A stretch of 64,000 nt of DNA from Thermomonas flagellata (lineage in GTDB: Bacteria > Pseudomonadota > Gammaproteobacteria > Xanthomonadales > Xanthomonadaceae). Under the pieces are notes generated by a model that was not told the DNA's origin, made no database searches, and saw only the letters and a program-made list of their open reading frames with translations. Position numbers and translations under genes: made by a program. The stretch lies in the NCBI RefSeq assembly GCF_022419185.1, contig NZ_JAJOZK010000003.1, positions 1 through 64,000 on the forward strand, written 5' to 3'. How positions within the stretch are numbered: position 1 is the first letter of the stretch; each line of letters opens with the position of its first letter. Positions 1 through 11,355 of the stretch are shown here, one piece after another.

Positions 1-126
1 GTTCGGGCTGCAAGAAAGGACGGTCCGGCACAGGCACCCAGTGCTCAGTCGCGGGCTTCATTCACTGGCCCAGAGGCCGCTCGGGCTGCCCGAGCCGGTC
101 CGCGGGCTGAAAGATACAAGGCCGCC

Positions 127-777
127 ATGCTCGATTCCCATGCCCATGCCGCCGCCGTGGATGCCGTGTTCGCGCGCGCCCCGGTGATCCCGGTGATCGC
201 GATCGAACGCCGCGAGGACGCGCTGCCGCTGTGCCGCGCGCTGGTCGAGGGTGGCCTGCCCGTGCTCGAGATCACCCTGCGCACCGCGCACGCGCTGGAG
301 GCCATCCGCGCGGTCGCCGCCGCGCTGCCCGAGGCCTGCGTCGGCGCCGGCACCGTGCTGTCCGCGGCCGACATGCAGGCCGCGGCGGAGGCCGGGGCGC
401 AGTTCCTGATCGCGCCCGGGGCGACCGAGGCGCTGTACGCGGCGGGGCGCGCGCTGCCGGTGCCGCTGATCCCGGGCGTGGCCACCGCCAGCGAGCTGAT
501 GCGCGGGCTGGAGCACGGCTGGCGGCGCTTCAAGTTCTTCCCGGCCGCGGCCAGCGGCGGCGTGGCCGCGCTCAAGGCGCTGGGCGGGCCGCTGCCGATG
601 GCGCGCTTCTGCCCGACCGGCGGGATCGACGCCGCCAGCGCCCCGGCCTATCTCGCCTTGCCCAACGTGGCCTGCGTCGGCGGTTCGTGGATGCTGCCGG
701 CGGCCGCGGTGCGCGCCGGCGACTGGGCGCAGGTGCGCGCGCTGGCGCGCGCGGCGGCCGCCCTGGCGCGGCCGTGA
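127..777 (+). CDS. eda: KDPG/KHG aldolase
   Basis: A 216-residue class I aldolase that splits 2-keto-3-deoxy-6-phosphogluconate into pyruvate and glyceraldehyde 3-phosphate, the last step of the Entner-Doudoroff pathway. The family catalytic pair is visible: Glu48 in VLEITLRT and the Schiff-base Lys136 in RFKFFPA. The glycine-rich phosphate-binding segments (VGAGTV, PTGGI) are present and the length is normal. The ATG at 127 follows an AAGG stretch 6 nt upstream. The gene converges with the symporter gene, with 6 nt between the stops. Its place beside a sugar-uptake locus fits a glucose-to-ED flux role (inference); an edd partner, if any, lies outside the window. Confidence 0.96.
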   Translation: MLDSHAHAAAVDAVFARAPVIPVIAIERREDALPLCRALVEGGLPVLEITLRTAHALEAIRAVAAALPEACVGAGTVLSAADMQAAAEAGAQFLIAPGATEALYAAGRALPVPLIPGVATASELMRGLEHGWRRFKFFPAAASGGVAALKALGGPLPMARFCPTGGIDAASAPAYLALPNVACVGGSWMLPAAAVRAGDWAQVRALARAAAALARP

Positions 778-783
778 GCGCGC

Positions 784-2202
784 TCAGCCCCGCGGCGTGG
801 CCGGCGCGCCGGCCGCCAGCCAGCGGCTGAGCACCACCGCCACCAGCACCGTCGCCAGCAGGGTGATGAACATCAGGTGCAGGTAGTGCAGCGGCGTCCA
901 GGCGAAGGTGAACACGCCGTACAGCACCACCCCAAACGCCAGCGCCAGGCGGATCGCGCGCGCGTCCGCGCCGCGCACGAAGATCGCCACGAAGAACGCC
1001 GCCAGCACCGGCATCGAATACAGCCCGTTGAGCTGCTGCAGGGTCGCGATGATGCTGCGCGCGTGCTCGTACAGCGGCACCAGCGCCAGCGATGCCAGCA
1101 TGAACACGATCTGCACCGCCTGCCCGACCCGCTTGGCGTCCGCGCGCGGGTTGACCAGCGGCTGCCACAGGTCGAGCGTGAACAGTGCCGCGGCCGAGTT
1201 CAGGCCCGCGTTGTAGCTGGACAGCACGGCACCTGCGATCGCCGCCGCGAACGCCCCCGACAGCCAGGCCGGCAGCACGTCGCCGGCGAGCCGCCCGTAC
1301 GCGTCGTCGTTGATGTCGCCATAGAGCTTGTAAGCGATGATCCCTGGCAGGATCACGATGACCGGGGTCAGGAACTTCAGCGCCGCCGCCGCGTAGATGC
1401 CCTTCTGCGCCTCGCGCACGTCGCGCGCCGCCATCGCCCGCTGCGCGATCAGCATGTTGGTGCCCCAGTAGAAGATGTGCGCGAACACCATCCCGGTCAG
1501 CAGGGTCGGCCACGGGATGTCGGAATCCGGCCCGCCCCACAGGGTCAGACGTTCGCGCGGGATGCCCGAGAAGTCCCAGCCGATCCGCTCCAGCGCGAAC
1601 CAGGTCACCAGCCCGCCCATCACCAGCAGCACCAGGCCCATGTAGGTGTCGGAGATCGCGATCGCGCGCAGCCCGCCCAGCGCCGCGTAGGCCAGCCCGG
1701 CCAGCGCCAGCAGCGCCGCAATCGCCAGGATCGGCAGGTCCGGCTGGAACATCGACTTCATGAAGCGCGCGCCGGTGTAGAGCACCATCGGCAGCAGGAT
1801 GAACATGTAGCCGAGCAGGAACAGCAGCGACACCGTGCGGCGCAGGCCGGCGCCGCCGGGCAGGCGCTTCTCCAGCAACTCGGTGGTGGTGCTGCAGCCG
1901 TGGCGGAAGTACATCGGGATCAGCACCTTGGCCAGCACCAGGAGGCCGGCGGCGGCGCCGAACTCCCACCACACCTGCAGCAGGTTCTGCGCGCCGTTCA
2001 TGCCGACGATCTGCTCGGCGCTGATGTTGGTCAGCAGCAGGCTGCCGGCGATGAACGGCCAGCTCAGGTGCTTGCCGGCGAGGAAGAAGTCCTGCCCGGC
2101 GTCGCGGCTATGGCCCTCGCGCCGGTAGCGCCACCAGGTGGCGAGCGCCACCAGCGCGCTGATCGCCAGGAACACCCCCAGTTGGATCCCGTTGCCGTGC
2201 AT
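784..2202 (-). CDS. Sodium/solute symporter, vSGLT-like sugar transporter
   Basis: A 472-residue inner-membrane protein of the solute:sodium symporter family, rich in hydrophobic helices. The early segment (AGKHLSWPF, then TNISAEQIVGMNG) matches the SGLT sugar-symporter signature around the first helices, so a hexose such as glucose is the best substrate guess; substrate identity is inferred. An SD-like GGGAGG lies just upstream of the ATG. It lies 79 bp downstream of the TonB-dependent receptor gene on the same strand, so the two are probably co-transcribed. It would bring sugars released in the periplasm across the inner membrane. Confidence 0.9.
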   Translation of the reverse strand: MHGNGIQLGVFLAISALVALATWWRYRREGHSRDAGQDFFLAGKHLSWPFIAGSLLLTNISAEQIVGMNGAQNLLQVWWEFGAAAGLLVLAKVLIPMYFRHGCSTTTELLEKRLPGGAGLRRTVSLLFLLGYMFILLPMVLYTGARFMKSMFQPDLPILAIAALLALAGLAYAALGGLRAIAISDTYMGLVLLVMGGLVTWFALERIGWDFSGIPRERLTLWGGPDSDIPWPTLLTGMVFAHIFYWGTNMLIAQRAMAARDVREAQKGIYAAAALKFLTPVIVILPGIIAYKLYGDINDDAYGRLAGDVLPAWLSGAFAAAIAGAVLSSYNAGLNSAAALFTLDLWQPLVNPRADAKRVGQAVQIVFMLASLALVPLYEHARSIIATLQQLNGLYSMPVLAAFFVAIFVRGADARAIRLALAFGVVLYGVFTFAWTPLHYLHLMFITLLATVLVAVVLSRWLAAGAPATPRG

Positions 2203-2281
2203 CTGCCCTCCCGTGCGCGAACACGCGGCCCCCGCCTGCGCGCGCAGACGGGGGCCGGCCGGACGTCACCGCATGGCGCGG

Positions 2282-4975
2282 TCAGAACTTGTAGTTGACG
2301 CCGAGCAGGTAGGTACGGCCGTAGTCGGTGTACTTGCCTGGATAGCCGACGCCCGCGGTGGACGGTTCCACGAACGGCTCGTTCTTCAGGTTGTACAGCT
2401 GCAGCAGCACCGACAGCCCGCGCAGGGCGCCGTCCTGGAACTCGTAGCCCATCTGGAAGTCGGTGACCTTCTCCCCGGCGAAGTAGCGGTTGCGGTCGCG
2501 GTCGCCGCCGAAGCCCTCCACCTCACCGCGGAACTTGCTGCGGCCGCGCTGGCTGATCCGCGCCGAGAAGCCCCAGCGCTCGAAGTACAGGCTCATGTTG
2601 GAGACGTACTTGGACAGCCCCGGCAGCTGCGCGTTGGCGCCGCCCGGGTGGATGCTGCTGCTGACGTCGGCGTAGTTGCCCTGGAAGCCGAAGCCCTCCA
2701 GCGGCGCCCAGAACACGTCGAACGGCAGCGACAACGCCAGCTCGATGCCCTGCAGGGTGCCGCCCTGGCCGTTCACCGGCTGGGTGAACCAGCCCACGGT
2801 CGAGGTCACCGGGTAGTTCCCGGTCGGCAGCGGCAGCTGGGCGAAGTCGAAGCGGGTGGTGGCGTTGTAGATGTAGGTCTTCAGGTCCTTGTAGAAGTAG
2901 CCGGCGGTGAAGTAGCCGGTCTTGCCGAAGTACTTCTCGAACCCGAAGTCGAGCGCGTTGGCCAGCCACGGGCGCAGCGCCGCGTTGCCGCCGCTGCCGC
3001 TGAACTCGCGGCGGGTCGGGTCGTAGCCGTAGTTGGCGCTGGCCACCATCTCGTCCATGCGCGGGCGCGCCATCTGGCGGCCGAGCGCGAAGCGCACGTT
3101 GATGTCCTCCGGCAGCGCCAGCTTGAGGTTCAGGCTCGGCAGGTACTCGGTGTACTTGGCGCCGTAGCTGGCGGTGCCTGCGATCGGCACGCCGTTGAAC
3201 ATCGCGATCGCGTCCGACTTCTGGTCGGCCCGCACCGCCTGCACGCCGAGGTTGCCGGTCAGCGGCGCGCCGAACAGCTCGGTGTCGATGTTGGCCTGCA
3301 GGTAGACGGTGGTGAGCTTCTCGTCGACCGTCCAGTTCTTGTTGTTGATGTCCGGGTGGGTCTTCGGCAGCAGGATGTAGGTATTGCCCAGCATGCCGGT
3401 CAGGTTGAGGTCGAGCACGCGGTCGATGCCGGCGAACCCGGGGCTCACGCCGGCCACCGCGCTGGACGGGATCGGCAGGTAGACCGGGTTGCTGCTGGCG
3501 CAGTTGGCGGCCACGCACAGGGTGTTCTCGTCGGAGCCGCGGCTCTTGCTGCGCTCGCTGTAGTTGGCGCCGAACAGCAGCTTGCTGAAGGCGCCCTCGG
3601 CGAAGGCGTACTCGAAGTCGATCCGGCCCGAGTTGAGCTTGTCCTTGATCGACATGTCCTTCAGGTAGCCGGCCTGCCAGCGGTCGCCGCCCCAGCCGCC
3701 CGGATCGGCCAGGCGCAGGATCGAGGGATCGGTGTAGTCGTAGCCGGTGGTGAAGTTGAACCAGCGCCCGGACGGGTCCAGGCTCATCTGCAGGGTGTCG
3801 CCCGGCAGCGCCGGGTTGAGCACCGCGTAGCCCTCCAGGATCTGGTGCTTGCGGTCGGCCTGCGAGTGGCTGAGGTCGACGCTCATGGTCCAGGCGCCGT
3901 CCAGGCGGAAGGTGTTCTTCCAGCCGATCGAGGTCAGCGTGTCGCGGTAGTTGTTCTCGTCGTTGCGCACCACCGGGCGGAAGTTGCGGAAGCTGGCCTG
4001 GGTGACCAGGTTGTCGGCGTTGCGGGTGAACGAGATCGGCGCCCCGGTCGAGCCCCAGACCGTGCCGAACTGCAGGCCGGCGCGGTTCTGGTCGGTGTCG
4101 AACTTGGAGTAGAACACGTCCAGGGTCGATTCCCAGCGCTCGCTCGGGCGGTACTGCACGGTGCCGGCGAGGCCGTCGCGGCGGTTCTTGGTCTGGTAGT
4201 TGAAGACGTTGGCGCCGCCGAGCAGGCCGTTGTCGTAGCCCCAGGACTCGAACTCGCGCGACTGCCCGGGGCTGTCCAGGCGGGCATAGCCCAGCGCCAG
4301 GCCGAGGGTGTTGTCGGCGAACTGGTCGATGTAGGCGAAGCTGAAGCGGCTGCCGTACTTCTTGCGGTCCTGCACCTTGTTCATGTCGCCGCGCAGGTTG
4401 GCGGCGAGGGTGCGCTGGTCGTAGTCCAACGGGCGCACGGTGCGCAGGTCCACGGTGCCGGACAGGCCCTGCCCGACCAGCGCCGCGTTCTGGGTCTTGT
4501 ACACCACCACCGAGCTCATCAGCTCGGACGGGTACTGGTCGAACTCCACCCCGCGGTTGTTGCCGAGGCTGACCTGCTCGCGGCCGTTGAGCAGGGTGGT
4601 CGAGAAGTCGCCGGAGAAGCCGCGGATGTTGATCTCCTGCGCGCGCCCGCCGAAGCGCTGCGCGGTCACGCCGGTCAGGCGCGCCAGCGAGTCGGCGATC
4701 GACACGTCCGGCAGCTTGCCGATGTCCTCGGCGGTCACCGCCTCGATGATCTCGTTGGAGGCCTGCTTCATCTCGATCGAGCGCTCGATCGCGCCGCGAA
4801 TGCCGACCACCGTCACCTTGTCGAGGTTCTTGGCCTCGTCCTGCTTCTTCTTGTCGGCCGCGGCCTGCGCGTCCTGGTCGGCCTGCGCGGCGGTCTGCGC
4901 CTGCGCGTTCACGGCCAGGGCCAGGGCCGCCGAGGCCAGCGCCACGCTCAGCAGGTTTCGCTTGAATCGCACCAT
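2282..4975 (-). CDS. TonB-dependent receptor, likely maltodextrin uptake
   Basis: An 897-residue outer-membrane receptor. It has a cleavable signal peptide (about residues 1-27, ending VNAQAQ), a TonB-box-like segment LDKVTVVG (51-58), a plug domain (about 60-200) with IADSLARLTGV and INIRGF, and a long beta-barrel ending in the expected aromatic residue (VNYKF). The length is normal for a carbohydrate-type receptor of Xanthomonadales or Caulobacter. AGGGGAAG precedes the ATG. Neighbouring pullulanase, glucosidase and amylase genes point to alpha-glucan oligosaccharides as ligand (inference). Two LacI-type palindromes lie about 100 and 150 bp upstream. Confidence 0.95.
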   Translation of the reverse strand: MVRFKRNLLSVALASAALALAVNAQAQTAAQADQDAQAAADKKKQDEAKNLDKVTVVGIRGAIERSIEMKQASNEIIEAVTAEDIGKLPDVSIADSLARLTGVTAQRFGGRAQEINIRGFSGDFSTTLLNGREQVSLGNNRGVEFDQYPSELMSSVVVYKTQNAALVGQGLSGTVDLRTVRPLDYDQRTLAANLRGDMNKVQDRKKYGSRFSFAYIDQFADNTLGLALGYARLDSPGQSREFESWGYDNGLLGGANVFNYQTKNRRDGLAGTVQYRPSERWESTLDVFYSKFDTDQNRAGLQFGTVWGSTGAPISFTRNADNLVTQASFRNFRPVVRNDENNYRDTLTSIGWKNTFRLDGAWTMSVDLSHSQADRKHQILEGYAVLNPALPGDTLQMSLDPSGRWFNFTTGYDYTDPSILRLADPGGWGGDRWQAGYLKDMSIKDKLNSGRIDFEYAFAEGAFSKLLFGANYSERSKSRGSDENTLCVAANCASSNPVYLPIPSSAVAGVSPGFAGIDRVLDLNLTGMLGNTYILLPKTHPDINNKNWTVDEKLTTVYLQANIDTELFGAPLTGNLGVQAVRADQKSDAIAMFNGVPIAGTASYGAKYTEYLPSLNLKLALPEDINVRFALGRQMARPRMDEMVASANYGYDPTRREFSGSGGNAALRPWLANALDFGFEKYFGKTGYFTAGYFYKDLKTYIYNATTRFDFAQLPLPTGNYPVTSTVGWFTQPVNGQGGTLQGIELALSLPFDVFWAPLEGFGFQGNYADVSSSIHPGGANAQLPGLSKYVSNMSLYFERWGFSARISQRGRSKFRGEVEGFGGDRDRNRYFAGEKVTDFQMGYEFQDGALRGLSVLLQLYNLKNEPFVEPSTAGVGYPGKYTDYGRTYLLGVNYKF

Positions 4976-5074
4976 CTTCCCCTCCCGGAAGGCTGTCGGA
5001 TGTGGCCGCGCTGCCGCGGTGGGGCGGCGCGAACGGCGGCGATGTTAATCCGCCGTTACGGTTGGCAATCGCGT

Positions 5075-5088
5075 TGCATACGTATTCA
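5075..5088. promoter_or_regulatory. Candidate LacI-type operator upstream of the receptor gene
   Basis: The 14-mer TGCATACGTATTCA is centred on CG. The two half-sites match at 6 of 7 positions (TGCATAC against TGAATAC), and the inner 8 bp (ATACGTAT) are a perfect palindrome. LacI-family regulators typically bind such CG-centred palindromes, and a LacI-family gene closes this locus. The site is about 100 bp upstream of the receptor start. Function is inferred. Confidence 0.6.
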
Positions 5089-5124
5089 TGCCCCGCCCCC
5101 GCATTCACTGCCATGCAGGGCGGA

Positions 5125-5138
5125 TGGCAACGTTTGCA
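5125..5138. promoter_or_regulatory. Second candidate LacI-type operator
   Basis: The 14-mer TGGCAACGTTTGCA has half-sites TGGCAAC and TGCAAAC (5 of 7 identical). Its centre is exactly 50 bp from the centre of the site at 5075. It shares the layout TG....AC/GT....CA with the sites at 5075 and 11238. It could serve as an auxiliary operator for receptor-gene control. Confidence 0.5.
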
Positions 5139-5215
5139 GTGCCGGGCGTCCGCCGGCTGGCAGCGCAGCGGTAGGCACCTGCTGCTGCGTCGCAGCAAGC
5201 CGCCGCGCGGACGCC

Positions 5216-7954
5216 TCAGGGGCGCGCCGGGTCGCCGCCGGCCGGCAGCACGTACACCACCGCCGTCCGCCCCGGCACCCTGAACGTGCCACGCGCGCGG
5301 TCGATCCGGGCCTGGCGCGGCCGTGGGTCGGCCGCGGTGGCGGCCGCCTGCACCGGGTGCAGCACGTAGGGCTTGGCGGCCTCCTGCGGCAGCGCCAGGG
5401 TCACCGCCTGCGGCGCGAGGTTGACCAGGTACAGCACCTCGCGCTGCGGCCCGGGCAGCCCCTGCCCGTCCAGATGGCCGACGATCACCCGCGGATCCTG
5501 GCCGGGGCCGCTGTTCGGGAAGCGCAGGCGCGCCTGCACCGCGGCCGCCTCGCGCAGCCGCAGCAGCGGGGTCTCGGCGCGGATCCGCAGCCAGTCGCGG
5601 AAGGCCGCGCGCATCCAGGCGATGTCGCGCGGCGCCGGGCGCGCGCGCGGGTTGCGCAGCGCCGGCCGCAGCAGCGGCCAGTCGCCGCCGTTGTCGCGCG
5701 CCGGCGGCAGGCCGCGGCCGAAGCCGTTGTCGCGCCCGGACCAGTCCAGCCGGTTGAACCAGTCGCCGGAGTCGTAGCTGTTGCGGTCCAGCGACTTGCT
5801 GCGCAGCAGTTCGATCCCGGCGTGGAAGTACGGCACCCCCTGCGCCAGCACGGTGAAGGCCACGCCCAACAGCTGCACGCGCGCGCGCTCCGCCGCCGGG
5901 GTGTCCGCCGGCAGGCGCAGCGCGTCCAGATCCCACAGGGTCAGGTTGTCGTGGTTCTCGACGTAGTTGACCACCTCTTCCGGCGAGCTCGCGTAGCCGG
6001 CGGGCTGCCCGTGGTAGTCCAGCGCCGCCAGCGGCGCGACCCGGCCATCGGCCAGGGGCAGGCGGTAGTCGCGCAGGCTGCCGGCCAGCCCGGCGCGCGC
6101 CAGGTCCGCCGCCTGCAGCGCCTGCGCGCGGCGCGCGCCGTCCGTGGCCAGGCCGTTGAGCAGGCCGCGCGCGTCGCGCAGCGCCGCGCCGCTGTCGCAG
6201 CAGCCGCCGCCGCGCAGGGCGTCGCGCAGGCGGTCGTTGAAGGTGGCGATGCCGGTGCCGTCCAGCCGCCCCTGCGCGGCCTGCACGAAGCGCGCGCCGT
6301 CGGCGACCTCGCCGAAGTTCCAGCCCTCGCCGATGAACGCGATCCGGCGCCCGGCGGCGGCGCCCACCGCGGCCTGCGCGGCCTCCATCACCGCGCGCGG
6401 CTGGTGCCCCATGAGGTCGAAGCGGAAGCTGTCGATCCGGTAGTCGCGCGCCCAGCGCACCAGGGTGTCGCGCAGCAGGCGCGCCATCATGCGGTGCTCG
6501 GTGGCGGTGTTGGCGCAGCAGGTGGAGGTGGCCACCCGCCCCTGCGCGTCCAGCCGCTGGTAGTAGCCCGGCACGATGCGGTCGAGCACCGCGCCGTCCG
6601 CCTGCCCGGCGGCATGGGTGTGGTTGTAGACCACGTCCATCCCCACCCGCAGCCCGAGCGCGTGCAGCGCCTGCACCATCGCGCGGAACTCGCGCACGCG
6701 TACCGCGCCGTCGTCGGGATCGCTGGCGTAGCTGCCCTCCGGTGCGCCGAAGTAGAGCGGGTCGTAGCCCCAGTTGTAGCAGTCGCGCGCGGCCTGCGCC
6801 GCCAGTACGGCCTGCGGGCGCGGATCGTCCGGCGCGCTTGCGCGCAGCGCCGGCGTGCGGCAGCCGCGCTCCGGCACGGTGGCGAAATCGAACACCGGCA
6901 GCAGCTGCACGTCGGTCAGCCCGGCGCGCGCCAGCGCGGCCAGGTGGCGGCGGCCGGCCGAACCGGGATCGGCGAACGCCAGGTACTTGCCGCGACGGGC
7001 CGCGGCCACGCCGGGGTCGTGCGCGGAGAAGTCGCGCACGTGCAGCTCGTAGACCTGCATGTCCACGTTCGCCGCGGCCGGCGGCGGGCGCGTGGCCCGC
7101 GCCCAGCCGGGCGGCGCCAGCGCCGGATCGTCGAGATCGCCGAGGTAGCCGCGCGCGCCGTCCGCGGACAGGCTGATCGCATACGGATCGCCGACCCGGT
7201 TGCGCACCCAGCCCAGGCCCGGCACGAACACCTCCACCAAATAGGCGTAGTAGCGCCCGCGCAGGTCGCCGGCGAGCGTGCGCTGCCAGGTCCCGGTGTG
7301 CGGGTCGAAGGCGAGCGGCAGCGGCGCGGCGGCCGGCGCATGCGCATCCGGGTACAGGCACAGCGCCACTGCGCGCGCGGTCGGCGCCCACAGCCGGAAT
7401 TGCGCCTGCGCCACCGCGACCTGCGCGCCGAGCGCCAGCCCCGGTGCGTCCGCGGCGGCGTAGGCGGCATCCAGCGCGCCGGGCAGCTGCACGTAGGTCG
7501 CCTCCTGCACCCGCCCCTGCGCGTCCTCGCGCACCAGCAGCAGCTGGCCGCGCCACAGTGCGGGCAGGCGCGCGCGCTCCGCCGCCGGCACCTGCAGCTC
7601 CACCCCCGGCCCGGTGAAGGCGAAGCGCGCGGCGACCTCCGGCGCGAGGGCCGGCGCCGGCTCCAGCGTGATCGCCGCCTCCAGGCCCTGCGCCGGCGCG
7701 CCCGCGGACACCCGCAATCGCCCCTCCGATGAAGCCAGCAGGCGGTAGCGTCCCGGCGGCTGCCCCGGCCAGCGCAGGGTGGTCGCATCCAGCCAGTAGG
7801 CGCGGGCATCGCTGCGCGGATCGGCCACCGCCTGCAGCAGCCGCTGCGGCGGACCGTCGCAATCGTTTGCAGCGGCCTGCGGCGCGAGCAGGCAGGCCGC
7901 GGCCAGCCAGATCAGGGCCGACGCCCACTTGCGCACGGCCCCGGCCACGCGCAC
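5216..7954 (-). CDS. Pullulanase-type alpha-1,6-glucosidase (GH13)
   Basis: A starch-debranching enzyme of about 912 residues. A hydrophobic signal-like segment ([16 protein letters not shown]... ending PQAAA) is followed by N-terminal beta domains and a GH13 barrel. The pullulanase hallmark YNWGYDP is present, as are all four GH13 regions: DVVYNHT, DSFRFDL (nucleophile Asp), FIGEGWNF (acid/base Glu) and VENHDN. The longest open frame begins at 8050, but that overlaps the divergent halogenase gene. I prefer a GTG at 7954 (or 7936) directly before the signal sequence; the start is uncertain. It probably hydrolyses alpha-1,6 branches of maltodextrins in the periplasm or outside. Confidence 0.92.
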   Translation of the reverse strand: MRVAGAVRKWASALIWLAAACLLAPQAAANDCDGPPQRLLQAVADPRSDARAYWLDATTLRWPGQPPGRYRLLASSEGRLRVSAGAPAQGLEAAITLEPAPALAPEVAARFAFTGPGVELQVPAAERARLPALWRGQLLLVREDAQGRVQEATYVQLPGALDAAYAAADAPGLALGAQVAVAQAQFRLWAPTARAVALCLYPDAHAPAAAPLPLAFDPHTGTWQRTLAGDLRGRYYAYLVEVFVPGLGWVRNRVGDPYAISLSADGARGYLGDLDDPALAPPGWARATRPPPAAANVDMQVYELHVRDFSAHDPGVAAARRGKYLAFADPGSAGRRHLAALARAGLTDVQLLPVFDFATVPERGCRTPALRASAPDDPRPQAVLAAQAARDCYNWGYDPLYFGAPEGSYASDPDDGAVRVREFRAMVQALHALGLRVGMDVVYNHTHAAGQADGAVLDRIVPGYYQRLDAQGRVATSTCCANTATEHRMMARLLRDTLVRWARDYRIDSFRFDLMGHQPRAVMEAAQAAVGAAAGRRIAFIGEGWNFGEVADGARFVQAAQGRLDGTGIATFNDRLRDALRGGGCCDSGAALRDARGLLNGLATDGARRAQALQAADLARAGLAGSLRDYRLPLADGRVAPLAALDYHGQPAGYASSPEEVVNYVENHDNLTLWDLDALRLPADTPAAERARVQLLGVAFTVLAQGVPYFHAGIELLRSKSLDRNSYDSGDWFNRLDWSGRDNGFGRGLPPARDNGGDWPLLRPALRNPRARPAPRDIAWMRAAFRDWLRIRAETPLLRLREAAAVQARLRFPNSGPGQDPRVIVGHLDGQGLPGPQREVLYLVNLAPQAVTLALPQEAAKPYVLHPVQAAATAADPRPRQARIDRARGTFRVPGRTAVVYVLPAGGDPARP
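7858..7871. promoter_or_regulatory. Possible LacI-type operator inside the pullulanase 5' end
   Basis: The 14-mer CGCAATCGTTTGCA is CG-centred with half-sites CGCAATC and TGCAAAC (5 of 7 matching). It lies just after the pullulanase signal-peptide codons and about 130 bp upstream of the divergent halogenase start, where it could control either gene. It overlaps coding sequence, so the match may be chance. Confidence 0.3.
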
Positions 7955-8000
7955 ATACTGCCGGCCACCGCCGGTCCGGCCCACTGCTGCCTCAGGCTCC

Positions 8001-9521
8001 ATGGACGCATCCTCCCGCATCACCCGCATCGTGATCGTCGGCGGCGGCACCGCCGGCTGGATGACCGCCGCCGCGCTGTCGAAGGTGCTCGAGCGCGGCT
8101 ACGAGATCACCCTGGTCGAATCCGAGGAGATCGGCACCGTCGGCGTGGGCGAAGGCACCATCCCGATGATCAAGCTCTACAACCAGGCGCTCGAACTGGA
8201 CGAAGCCGACTTCGTGCGCCGCACCAATGCCAGCTTCAAGCTCGGCATCCACTTCGTGGACTGGTGGCGGCGCGGGCAGTCCTACTTCCACGGCTTCGGC
8301 AAGATCGGCCAGGACCGCGGGCTGGTCACGTTCTACCAGTACTGGCTGAAGCTGGCCGCGCTGGGGCGCGCGGCGCCGCTGGACGAGTACTCGATCAACA
8401 CCGTGGCCGCGCTGCGCAACCGCTTCCTGCCGGCCCTGCGCGAGCGCCCGAATTCGCCGCTGGCGGACATCGCCTACGCCTTCCACTTCGACGCCGCGCT
8501 GTACGCCGCGTACCTGCGCCAGTACGCCGAGAGCCGCGGGGTGCGCCGGATCGAGGGCAAGGTGGTGGACGTCGCCCTGCACCCGGAGACCGGCTTCGTG
8601 GAGGCGGTCGCGCTGGACGGCGAGCGGCGCGTGGCCGGGCAGCTGTTCATCGACTGCTCCGGCTTCCGCGGGCTGCTGATCGAGCAGGCGCTGCACACCG
8701 GCTACGAGGACTGGACCCACTGGCTGCCCTGCGACCGCGCGGTCGCGGTGCCGTGCGCCAACCCGGACGGGCCGATCACTCCGTACACCCGCTCCACCGC
8801 GCGCCCGGCCGGCTGGCAGTGGCGGATCCCGCTGCAGCACCGGATCGGCAACGGGCATGTGTTCTGCAGCCGCTACATGAGCGAGGACGAGGCCACCGCG
8901 CTGCTGCTGGCCAACCTCGACGGCGAGCCGCTGGCGGAACCGCGCACGCTGCGCTTCGTCACCGGCAAGCGCCGCCGCACCTGGAACCGCAACGTGGTCG
9001 CGATCGGGCTGTCCTCCGGCTTCATGGAGCCGCTGGAGTCCACCAGCATCCATCTGATCCAGTCCGCGATCGCGCGCCTGACCGCGTTCTTCCCCTACAC
9101 CGGCTTCGACCAGGCCGACATCGACGAATTCAACGCGCATGCCGACTTCGAGGTCACCCGCATCCGCGATTTCCTGATCCTGCACTACCACGCCACCGCC
9201 CGCGACGACAGCCCGTTCTGGGACTACTGCCGGACCATGCAAGTGCCCGAGCCGCTGCGCCGGCGGATCGCCCTGTTCGAGGCGAACGGCCGGGTGTTCC
9301 GCGAGGCCAACGAGATGTTCGCGGAGATGAGCTGGGTGCAGGTGATGCACGGCCAGGGTCTGCGCCCGCGCGGCCACCATGGGCTGGTCGAACTGCTGCC
9401 GGAGCCGGAGCTGGCCGGGTTCGTGGAGAACGTGCGCCGGGTGATCGCCAACTGCGTCGACCAGATGCCCGGCCACGACGACTTCATCCAGCACGTAGTG
9501 AGCCAGGCGCGCGCGGCCTGA
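8001..9521 (+). CDS. Flavin-dependent tryptophan-halogenase-family protein
   Basis: A 506-residue FAD-dependent halogenase-like enzyme. It shows the Rossmann motif VGGGTAGW (13-20), the halogenase signature WQWRIP (272-277), Lys80 in ASFKLGIHF (position of the catalytic Lys79 of PrnA) and Glu346 in [10 protein letters not shown] (position of PrnA Glu346). Catalytic residues are intact, so a halogenating enzyme using FADH2, O2 and halide is plausible; the substrate is unknown. Homologues next to TonB receptors (BrvH of Brevundimonas and Xanthomonas enzymes) halogenate indoles in vitro (recalled knowledge). The ATG at 8001 starts directly before the Rossmann strand; upstream in-frame sequence looks non-coding. 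No flavin reductase gene is adjacent. Confidence 0.93.
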   Translation: MDASSRITRIVIVGGGTAGWMTAAALSKVLERGYEITLVESEEIGTVGVGEGTIPMIKLYNQALELDEADFVRRTNASFKLGIHFVDWWRRGQSYFHGFGKIGQDRGLVTFYQYWLKLAALGRAAPLDEYSINTVAALRNRFLPALRERPNSPLADIAYAFHFDAALYAAYLRQYAESRGVRRIEGKVVDVALHPETGFVEAVALDGERRVAGQLFIDCSGFRGLLIEQALHTGYEDWTHWLPCDRAVAVPCANPDGPITPYTRSTARPAGWQWRIPLQHRIGNGHVFCSRYMSEDEATALLLANLDGEPLAEPRTLRFVTGKRRRTWNRNVVAIGLSSGFMEPLESTSIHLIQSAIARLTAFFPYTGFDQADIDEFNAHADFEVTRIRDFLILHYHATARDDSPFWDYCRTMQVPEPLRRRIALFEANGRVFREANEMFAEMSWVQVMHGQGLRPRGHHGLVELLPEPELAGFVENVRRVIANCVDQMPGHDDFIQHVVSQARAA

Positions 9522-9536
9522 GGCGCGCATCCGCGG

Positions 9537-11162
<1,626 letters not shown>

Positions 11163-11237
11163 TCCGCCCTTGCCGGATCGCCGCGGACTATGCCGCGCAC
11201 GGCCGCGGTACGCGCGGGCCGAGGGCCATGCCGGGCT

Positions 11238-11251
11238 TGAATACGTTTACA
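11238..11251. promoter_or_regulatory. Candidate LacI-type operator between glucosidase and permease genes
   Basis: The 14-mer TGAATACGTTTACA is CG-centred with half-sites TGAATAC and TGTAAAC (5 of 7 matching). TGAATAC is identical to one half of the site at 5075. It lies in the divergent spacer, 76 bp from the glucosidase start and 105 bp from the permease start, and could repress both. Function is inferred. Confidence 0.55.
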
Positions 11252-11355
11252 TCCCGCGCAGTGCGCGCGTGCCCCGCGAATATGCGGCGACGCGTCACGA
11301 CGCCGGGCGCCTGCGCCGGCACACTCCGCGCTGTTTGCCCACCGCCCTTCCGCGC

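Noticed and set aside
79-95. Hairpin GCTCGGG/CCCGAGC upstream of eda
   Set aside because: Short stem without T-tract in GC-rich DNA; it could be chance or the end of a gene outside the window, so it is not listed as a terminator.
2138-7732. A 1864-codon open frame antisense to the receptor and pullulanase genes
   Set aside because: It is an artefact of G/C-biased third codon positions: the translation is low-complexity Arg/Ala/Val/Gly/His sequence with no domain, while the opposite strand encodes clear families.
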